This document shows, one piece after another, positions 60,001 through 64,000 of a stretch of DNA of 64,000 nucleotides; the stretch's first letter is position 1; each line of letters opens with the position of its first letter. The stretch spans positions 31,331-95,330 of the forward strand of contig CAZOWL010000004.1 of the NCBI GenBank assembly GCA_964583605.1, given 5' to 3'. The position numbers were made by a program, and so were the translations under genes. Below the pieces are notes generated by a model that worked only from the letters and a program-made list of their open reading frames with translations, had not been told where the DNA came from and made no database searches. Source of the DNA: CAZOWL01 sp964583605 (GTDB lineage: Bacteria; Pseudomonadota; Gammaproteobacteria; Chromatiales; Chromatiaceae).

Positions 60001-61903
60001 CGGTCAGGATCAGCTCGCCGGCGTCCTTGCCCTCGATATAGCCGGGCTCGAGGTTGCGCGAGCCCAGTCCCAGCAGATTCGGGATGGTCTCGGTGATGCC
60101 CCACTTGGCGTACTCGACGTCGATATCGCCCAATACGCCGAGGTAGCGGACGTTAGGGTCGGCCTCCGAGATGTCCACGACCCGACCGTCGGCGGTTAGT
60201 AACAGGCTGCTGGCCACCGTCGCGCTGGCGTAGGCCACCTGCCCCCCGCGGATATCCAGGCGGGCACCGTCGCCGACCTGGATGCGGCCTTCCGATTCGA
60301 TGCGAATGGTCCCGCCCGGCGAGAGCCGCTCGCGCGCATCGCGCTGGATCGCCCCCGCGATGGCCGCATCGGCGTTGAGGAGCGGGGTCCCCCTGCGCAT
60401 ATCCACGACCAGGGTCTTGTTGCGCAGGGCGCCGTCGCGCTGCAGCGGCGAATCGGCCAGCTCGTTGCCGCGCGCCTCGACCTCGACGAAATTGCGCGCC
60501 ACCGAGACCTGCGTGCTCCCATCACCGGAGACGTCGATGACGGCGCCCGGCTCGATCACGACCTCCGGGGCGTCCTCGCCCGGGATCGACACCCGACCCA
60601 GGTTGTTGTTGTTCGACGGGTTGCTTCGGGCCTTGATGCTCACCTCACCGCCCGTGGCCGTGACTCGCGCCCCCGCGGCGAGCGCAATCCGCTCGGCATT
60701 GAGCGTGATACGCGACGGCGCCTGCGCCTGGGCGTCAACGGCCGTGGCGGCGCTGGCGTCCGGAACCACCTCGGTGATGCTGTTGGGGCCCAGGTCGAGG
60801 CGCCCGCCGCGATCGGCAATCGGGCTGTTCGGGTTGTCCCCCGTAAGGTCGAGTGCCGGACCGCTCATGTCCTGCGCCATGAGCCGCACCGAGCCGTCGA
60901 GGGACACGCCGGTCGTGGCCCGCACCAGGCCCCGCTGGTTCACTGCCATGCCGACCAGTGAGATGTTGCCCCGCTCGGCAATCATCTCGCCGAGATTGTG
61001 CACCCCGCGATAGGGGTCGTCGTCGCTGGGCTCGGCACCGGTCTTGACCTCCACCAGCAGGCCGCGAAACTCATCGTCCTCGGCGGCGATATAGACCCGG
61101 TCCTCTGGGGCGGCCGCGACGATCTGGCCCTGCGGTGAGGAGAGGTGGCCGCGATTGACCACCGAGGGCGCGAACAGCATGATCCGGCCGTTCTCGCCCG
61201 AGACGATGCGGCAACCCGGGGCGCACTCGATCGCGCCGGGCTCGGCGTCGGGATCCGGGTTGTGGCGGATGTCGAAGGCGGCGAAGTCCTCGTCCGGCGT
61301 GTTCTGATCGCCGTCTGGGCGATTGATGGCGTTGACAAAGCCCACGCCTTCGAAGATCTCATCATCGATATCGAATGTGGAGGCGATCAGACTGTTGACG
61401 TTGACCCGCGCGTTATCGCCGAACAGGATGCCGTTCTGGTTGATCAGGAAGACCCGCCCATTGGCCTCGAGCCGGCCGTCGATCAGGCTTGCCCCCTCCT
61501 CGCCCAAGACCCGATTCAGCGCGATCGCGCTGGCGCTCGGCTGGCGAAACTCGACCGATTTGTCGGCGGCGATATCGAAGCGCTGCCAGTGCAGGACCGC
61601 GCGCTCGGCGGACTGGTCGATCTGCAGGTGTTGATTGTCGTTCAGATACCGGTGCGTGGCCCCGTCGAATCGGTAGCGCGCATGATCGCTCGGGAAGACC
61701 TGCGGCAGGCCATCAACCGCCGGGGTCGTGCCGGGGAGGGCCGTCATCACGCACAATATGGCGGCGACAGCGCTCGGGACACGATGGCGCTGCGGCACGC
61801 CCCAGGCCTGCACGCGCTGGCGGGAGCGCGGCGATCCGTGCTTGCGCCAAGACCCGCGTTCAACGAACCCCGGCGAGCCACCCGAGACGAGTACCCTCAC
61901 CAT
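51089..61903 (-). CDS. Giant TpsA exoprotein (filamentous-haemagglutinin type)
   Basis: About 3600 residues, the largest gene in the window. ATG 61903 gives a long basic leader then hydrophobic VPSAVAAILCVMTALPG; an in-frame start at 62032 adds 43 residues. The two-partner secretion domain follows, with INQNGILFGDNARVNVNSLI carrying the NQNG motif. The body is a beta-helix of repeated G/D/A/L-rich coils, with hardly any cysteine except CAPGC near the N terminus and one CGDSC site near the C terminus. The end (GGDINAGAADSDI, SSNGSIDAGKGAKT, FAPRGVVNAGDAGIR) looks like the DUF3739 C-terminal domain. No nuclease or other CDI-type toxin is seen. The product is probably a surface fibre, secreted by the TpsB downstream. 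Confidence 0.93.
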   Translation of the reverse strand: MVRVLVSGGSPGFVERGSWRKHGSPRSRQRVQAWGVPQRHRVPSAVAAILCVMTALPGTTPAVDGLPQVFPSDHARYRFDGATHRYLNDNQHLQIDQSAERAVLHWQRFDIAADKSVEFRQPSASAIALNRVLGEEGASLIDGRLEANGRVFLINQNGILFGDNARVNVNSLIASTFDIDDEIFEGVGFVNAINRPDGDQNTPDEDFAAFDIRHNPDPDAEPGAIECAPGCRIVSGENGRIMLFAPSVVNRGHLSSPQGQIVAAAPEDRVYIAAEDDEFRGLLVEVKTGAEPSDDDPYRGVHNLGEMIAERGNISLVGMAVNQRGLVRATTGVSLDGSVRLMAQDMSGPALDLTGDNPNSPIADRGGRLDLGPNSITEVVPDASAATAVDAQAQAPSRITLNAERIALAAGARVTATGGEVSIKARSNPSNNNNLGRVSIPGEDAPEVVIEPGAVIDVSGDGSTQVSVARNFVEVEARGNELADSPLQRDGALRNKTLVVDMRRGTPLLNADAAIAGAIQRDARERLSPGGTIRIESEGRIQVGDGARLDIRGGQVAYASATVASSLLLTADGRVVDISEADPNVRYLGVLGDIDVEYAKWGITETIPNLLGLGSRNLEPGYIEGKDAGELILTAPEIAFGGELLAAATLGPLQRLAPSLDEDVQAFARRFDQVPLGGRLELNLLDGRFPDLFVGEASDAPAANGHPISTGEPLVLPADLIPASGLSRVSLTASGRVLINAPIALPASGELELTGTQVVVNDPIRAPGGTVAIARQTAFEGSPAFPAPLLDQAALAAINADIDTSGTWTNDGQLVNPDTPTGPVVLQGGRILIGAALDDQGAARAWTEIALGSAATLDVSGGAQLAASGDLMGGSAGEIRLRSGALTDGQPSRLTVAGELRGFGIERGGHLGIAADEILVGSIGLSSDSELELNGQRQFLNVDSDLLAEWEAQRLGSEDGLWPGLDLWSDAQGLSEAQLAAWDVSLAIGRGISRNLLVVDASTFRKGGFQSFALSADRAGLGILPGNEIRLDAANQVLGPALATAPSADSLEGFSELVRLADYDRLPVDLMLNSSKIGALNLGSGASILADAGASVALESVASVFVDGTIQAAAGDISIGQDGVRGTFAAARKVWLGPNARLLAPGAVRISPISLFGERIGEVLDAGRIEVYAKQGALIGEAGALIGVDGTAAQLNTGRGSIEPLSWVGGRAGEITLSASEALAYAGRLLGQAVLDEEGGRLSVTLSPDSRGRTPQAPYSPVFDLGPGVAVMGGFDGWLPGPDGSIDAALQNTAFVPVDQIAPGGFDSLRVSVRGSADGSGQRPRGIEEGTGEDVVAVPDTLESISVIEFPEDLTLALERSLELDAAVLRTAGQNEVVLEAAHVAMGSADTRVRLDGSVPDVIIGDDGLAQDNPDQQLVLEPQPGEGQLRVTGELVELVGELVTQGFGSPGGTGPGVQIQASEDLRLRGVRTAGREVYDGLFRTAGDLTIEASRVYPTTLTEFELSAVGTGATVSIDGRGDGDAPLSLGGVLQVHADHIRQAGSVFAPLGRLDLIAGSTLELGAGSLTSTSANGVSAPFFRTQPGGDLMVPRSDSAELNIVFVDEVESPAFERVLPEQSLNLVAPDIAIRDGAEFDLRGGLEAHATEFVPGPGGSRDILLAALDFGAGVEANPSFAIVPGLGQFAPYDPLETPASEVSQDLRIGDTLILEEGMSGLPAGEYAILPPRYALFGGYLITPAAGTLDIAAGAELSRADGAPILAGRYGVAGSDTAGSRFQGFAVEDGSRVRTRAEYLETPLGDLYAEASTLRHPDDAGTLVVDAGTSLSLGGRIVPGGVSGARGAQVDILADQVLSIGSGSGIVLDVAQIEGLGADSLLIGGRRSQVADGTLIDPESEEIVVADGVSLSVPELILVADRVSVGSTAISSGSTLLESPGPASGDMAQLRIEDGDGPSDAAVVAVSNRALTIERPGSSGVAGGSLAVSSDTILRASGAVVADVAGDADFSALIDAPGALISLGASHIGLGETDVLGLTEGMVLSNEALMRLAGSDLRLRSGSEISIYGALPGSASMDGLRFASLAFDAQGIVGLDNDGKSVRLAADAISLSNNSESTLGPIGPQPAAGTLELATDRLLLGRGLFTIQGFGSIDAQAEVEVRATGDAQLLAEAELALNAPVITAETGVDAAVEVRGAGLAVGRSTTLPADPLAAGGLGASFLFQGDQVDFGGHVLLPSGRLAIQAEEQLAIASGAVLDLAGLSAAFGPTTVATPGGTIELSATAGSILIASETILDVSPSPAEGAAGTVAITAPEGGLWIDPGTRFQSGPDGGNFSVYAEYLMVTATAPTLDAGGLVLPVAAGSLAPEAFSDLQALLGTGFSSSRKARLRDQSMTLRELDQIRAHEVRIVSDRGDVRVHGVIDASGLELGSVTENGGTIVLAAGDSVVIESTAVLRATGALGADGNPAPGTEGGTVELIALDSDGSDSPGDVDWVDLVSGSLIDVSGGEVLVPPEGERVVRAPEQTGGKVLLHTRRLDLDGDHQTETLVLGETGARIRGASSVTLVATQVIRPGDRVGATTFDGASLTSASTDAIQDEIGAFFDTVDATIGDFTVVPGIELIAPGDLVLEDTWDFYDGWRFGASGNGSGPAGALTLRSAGNLILGEALTDAFFDAPGLGFGSFVLAPDYLDRLSTAGPLDADGRPLPPASWGYRLVAGADVASADVSAVVLGAGDLEVHEVVRTGTADIAVATGGSLILEPGAAIYTGGFNLGLSENVETVIPAFGAFDAGLSFNSWMGGGAQFPTGGGDVRVFACGDILGSGEQAAPTVWQPRIGEASPGAAGLARDAGAVPSHWGIAFHRFADGIGVLGGGTLEIETDGDLSNLSLAVPTTGRAIAGAVPGSTAGRFGVALETTEVAGGGLLRVDVGGDLVGGSLHLGEGHALVSLGGAAVPGSNAGLSIYSGFSAQIELVSRDGLSISGISDATVVALSERQADFELKKSSPNRSVQADPTGYYDNRFFTFEESAGVEVQSLAGHLDFSGPGFATAIPPILRAVSHSGDISIVDDIDQYPSSVGQLELLAAGDIVGASSVVGLSPVLRQSDQDPSLLPSIDAPDTRDFLSKHAEVPIHLGDDRPNLIVARDGSVMAQDSLRWRLDLAKASIFQAGEDLRDLSVAVQNVKSEDVTAFIAGRDIVQRTLRDVSSEFSVPAENSNPDSITKYEIAGPGAALFVAGRSISLGTSEGIESIGDAKNIFLDDEGADLLLIAGVGEEPAHDEFVRAYLFDQDIYTASTGSCGDSCRSELEVFLSQLRVPVLDNDPLATFLSLDALQQRLFIADILLNELKESGNHATDQGSQDYSRGFAAIETLFPTSNPDGGISLLLSQVQTLDGGDIEMLVPGGDINAGAADSDIIDKGAKDLGIVTALDGDIGVFVDGDFLVNSTRAFALQGDLLVWSSNGSIDAGKGAKTVSSIPDPIARIGPAGETIIEFPPAVEGSGLQGVNAFLFAPRGVVNAGDAGIRTIGDLTIGATEIIGADNIDIGGAALGFSLGPPPSIAIGFTGVTGVSASTSKVAEEATASQVAGEADESSALAGQSLALLDVEVIGFGD

Positions 61904-61977
61904 ACGACTAACCCCATGAGATCGCCCTGGAGAGTCGTCGCGATTATCGCACGAAGCCCCAGCCGCTTGGACCATAG

Positions 61978-62010
61978 AAAACGGGCGGGGCCCCTTGCGA
62001 GGCCCCGCCC
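61978..62010 (-). terminator. Rho-independent terminator after the PstS-like gene
   Basis: On the minus strand GGGCGGGGCC pairs with GGCCCCGCCC around a short loop and is followed by GTTTT. It lies ~70 bases after the stop at 62080 and ~75 bases before the tpsA start, so the two are likely separate transcripts or linked by read-through. Confidence 0.85.
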
Positions 62011-62079
62011 GGTCGTCTCTAGCGAGACTCACACGCTGGCCCAGCCGACGCGGCGGCTAGGCCATTCGGCGCCGTGCGG

Positions 62080-63810
62080 TCAGATCGGCTCCTGCGTCTG
62101 ACAGCTGTCGGCGTTGCCCGCACCATCCTGGCGCGTGTTCGGGGTGGCCGGCAGCGCACCACCGCCGGGCTGCGTCGTCAGGAAGCCGCCGCCCCACTCG
62201 TCGCCATTACCCGGAACGCCGTCCGGATCGACTTCGAAGCTCTCGTTGATCTTCTCGACGGCCACCGGATCGATGCTGTTGTAGACATCGAAGTAGCCAT
62301 CAAGCACGGCGATGCTGGGCAGGGCCGTGCGGATGCCGCCAATGACCGGATCCGCGGAGCCGCCGGCCACACGGTGCTGGAAGGACAGGTAGTAGGTCTG
62401 CTCATAGTCGCCGTACTGGGCGAAGTACAGCTTCGGCGGGACCCCGCCGAGCTTGACGAAGCGATAGGGCAGGTTCAGGCTGGTGTTCTTCTCCAGCGAG
62501 TTGTAGCCCATCGCGTAGGCCTTACGCTCGTGATTGTAGAGGCGACCGAGCGGATCGCCGGGGATCGCGATGGCCGGCAGGCCGGTGCCCGGCACGACCG
62601 TGGAGTCGCCGGTGTCCGCGAAGCTCTCGGGGGGCAGCCCGTCGAAGTCGCCGTCGAAGCCGGTCCCGTCACCCAGGGCGCGCATGCAATCGTCCATGTC
62701 GGACGAGCCCTTGTTGCTGTAGAACCCGGCAGAAGAGATTGGGGCGTAGGACAAGCCGTCATTCTGCGCGGCCATCTTCGTGTCAGCCGTGGACGTGCAG
62801 TTGGTGCCCAGGTAGTGGATCGCGTGCTGGGCGTGGGTCCCGGAGCCGGGGTGGCGCGTGCAGACGTGCACGTTGTTGCCCTCCGGCACCGAGTAGGGGC
62901 CGGAGACCGGGTCGAGGGTCTGGCCATAGGGGTGGAAGTCCGCCCAGCTCGTGACCTTGCCGGTGAAGACGGCGCGGATGTCCGGGGTGCCGAGGCTCGG
63001 CATGCACAGGACCGAGTCACGCTCGGCGCGCGTCAGGGACGCGGTGTCGTCGGGGCAGAGCTTCATCCATGTCATCTTGTGGCCCTTGGGGTGACGCCAG
63101 TCGTTCTGGTAGTCGAGCAGCGCGTCATAGAAGTCCAGCGTCACGATGGTGCCGAACATCAGGCCCGGGCCCGGGACGACGACGAGGTTGCCCTGATCGA
63201 TGAAGGGGTCGGTATCCTTGTCGCTCACACCGCGCGGCTCGGGACCGAAGTTGCGCGCCAGGGACCCGACGAAGACGTCCGGCTCGACGTCGGAGACGCC
63301 GGCATCCGGGGTGGTCTGAACGATCGGTGCCGTGGGGCACTCGTACAGGGTGTAGGCCGGGCGCCAGGGGGCGACCGCGGGGATCGCGTGCGGACCGCTG
63401 GTGCAGTTCGCCGGGCTGGCGTTCAGGAAGGGCACGGTGGTCGCGTTGGCGACCGGGGCCACGCCGGTGGAGGAGCCGCCGTTGAACTTGTAGATGGCGA
63501 CATCCTGGCCGTCCAGGTCGTTGCCGAAGGTGCCCCGCGCCGTGCAGTGGACGACGAAGTGGTCGCCGTGCTCGAGCATCTCACCGCCGATGACGGCGGC
63601 GGCGCCACCGGTATTCTCGATCTCATCGACATAGTTCGTGATCGGGTGGGCCGGATCGCAGATGCGACCGATGATGTCCAGGCGCAGGAAGTTCTGCGGG
63701 GCCGTCGCGCCACCGATGAAGATCTCGTTGGACGAGAGCGGGCCGGCCTGGGCGCCGCCGGCGATCGCCAGGGCGACGCCGGAGGCCAGGAGCGAGTGTT
63801 GCAGTTTCAT
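62080..63810 (-). CDS. Large PstS-like secreted protein
   Basis: A 576-residue exported protein: signal peptide MKLQHSLLASGVALAIAGGA, then NEIFIGGATAPQNFLRLDII, a binding-protein start. Later blocks CTRHPGSGTHAQHAI and SYAPISSAGFYSNKGSSDMDDC are the phosphate-loop-type region (SGT) of PstS-like proteins, in an extended form. It is ~250 residues longer than PstS, with ten or so cysteines, and ends QTQEPI. It sits immediately upstream of the two-partner secretion genes and downstream of a VPLPA-tailed protein. A capture role for phosphate or another oxyanion is inferred, not shown. ATG 63810 follows GAGAGGA. Confidence 0.75.
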   Translation of the reverse strand: MKLQHSLLASGVALAIAGGAQAGPLSSNEIFIGGATAPQNFLRLDIIGRICDPAHPITNYVDEIENTGGAAAVIGGEMLEHGDHFVVHCTARGTFGNDLDGQDVAIYKFNGGSSTGVAPVANATTVPFLNASPANCTSGPHAIPAVAPWRPAYTLYECPTAPIVQTTPDAGVSDVEPDVFVGSLARNFGPEPRGVSDKDTDPFIDQGNLVVVPGPGLMFGTIVTLDFYDALLDYQNDWRHPKGHKMTWMKLCPDDTASLTRAERDSVLCMPSLGTPDIRAVFTGKVTSWADFHPYGQTLDPVSGPYSVPEGNNVHVCTRHPGSGTHAQHAIHYLGTNCTSTADTKMAAQNDGLSYAPISSAGFYSNKGSSDMDDCMRALGDGTGFDGDFDGLPPESFADTGDSTVVPGTGLPAIAIPGDPLGRLYNHERKAYAMGYNSLEKNTSLNLPYRFVKLGGVPPKLYFAQYGDYEQTYYLSFQHRVAGGSADPVIGGIRTALPSIAVLDGYFDVYNSIDPVAVEKINESFEVDPDGVPGNGDEWGGGFLTTQPGGGALPATPNTRQDGAGNADSCQTQEPI

Positions 63811-63858
63811 AGGATTCCTCTCAAGGTTCTGATCGATAGGGGTTGGGTGCGGAGCCGA

Positions 63859-64000
63859 CTAGGCCGCGACGCGCCGGCGGCCGACGGCGACCAGGCCCAG
63901 CAGCGCCGAGCCCATCAGCCAGGCCGCGGCCGGCAGGGGCACGACGGTGGCGTTGTAGGTCAGCACACCGGCCGACGACAGCGACCAATCATTCAAGGTC
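63859..64000 (-). CDS. VPLPA-CTERM sorting-signal protein, C-terminal end
   Basis: The minus-strand frame is open to the window edge and ends at TAG (63861-63859). The visible C terminus reads TYNATVVPLPAAAWLMGSAL and then LGLVAVGRRRVAA: a VPLPA motif, a short membrane helix and a basic end, which is the VPLPA-CTERM exosortase sorting signal. Such proteins are exported, cleaved and anchored by an exosortase encoded elsewhere. Only ~46 residues are in the window, so the main domain is unknown. It precedes the PstS-like gene by about 48 bases on the same strand. Confidence 0.8.
   Translation of the reverse strand, partial: TLNDWSLSSAGVLTYNATVVPLPAAAWLMGSALLGLVAVGRRRVAA

Overview
The window is GC-rich proteobacterial DNA. 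Gene content points to a nitrogen-fixing gammaproteobacterium, most likely a purple sulfur bacterium of the Chromatiaceae type: a molybdenum nitrogenase set (nifHDKT, nifB, nifQ, a NafY-type protein), the DraT/DraG post-translational switch, a DsrC-family protein, a Ycf46/Ycf35 pair otherwise known from cyanobacteria and plastids, and a VPLPA-type exosortase sorting tail. The assignment is inference from gene content; no rRNA or other marker is present.

Layout. 1-3.3 kb: the 3' end of a TauD-like oxygenase, two unrecognised genes, a stand-alone Cas6/Cmx6-like RNase, a cysteine-free DsrC-like protein and an OsmC-family protein. 3.7-7.9 kb: an outer-membrane barrel protein, a small PstS-like binding protein and a membrane diguanylate cyclase, with the decayed 3' end of a second barrel gene between the last two. 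8-21.5 kb: the nif region. The leftward unit nifB - ferredoxin - flavodiiron protein - [2Fe-2S] ferredoxin - [2Fe-2S] ferredoxin - nifQ - draG starts at a sigma54-like promoter with two perfect NifA-type sites. draT faces away from nifHDKT-ferredoxin-nafY, which has its own near-perfect -24/-12 promoter and NifA site. 21.5-31 kb: small proteins, a secreted GH31/CBM20 glucosidase, then a patch of decayed and duplicated genes (XRE regulator, DUF433 antitoxin, DUF29, a duplicated coiled-coil gene) and an alpha/beta hydrolase. 31-35 kb: CbiX-like chelatase and argD-argF, with a possible attenuator or small RNA ahead of argD. 35-38.3 kb: a four-gene leftward unit DUF1257(Ycf35) - SUMF1-like - DUF2997 - Ycf46 AAA ATPase. 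38.4-41.1 kb: a dicarboxylate symporter, a small secreted protein and a DUF559 gene flanked by inverted repeats.

41-64 kb is one long leftward block: a VPLPA-tailed protein (partial), a large PstS-like secreted protein, a giant filamentous-haemagglutinin-type TpsA (about 3600 aa), its TpsB transporter, a DUF2341-LamG-ExbB fusion, ExbD, a TonB-like protein, a large putative porin, a periplasmic coiled-coil protein and a PstS-like phosphate-binding protein. The set resembles the phosphate-responsive PdtA/PdtB two-partner secretion locus with its own ExbB/ExbD known in Pseudomonas aeruginosa, so a role in surface exposure or capture of phosphorus under starvation is a reasonable inference.

Two repeat families stand out. 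A ~125-140 bp element with long inverted arms occurs seven times (2.6, 5.0, 5.7, 13.9, 22.7, 27.8 and 42.2 kb), always outside or at the very edge of genes. A second GC-rich element of about 40-85 bp occurs five times between 40.6 and 50.9 kb. No CRISPR array, tRNA, rRNA or intact insertion sequence was seen.
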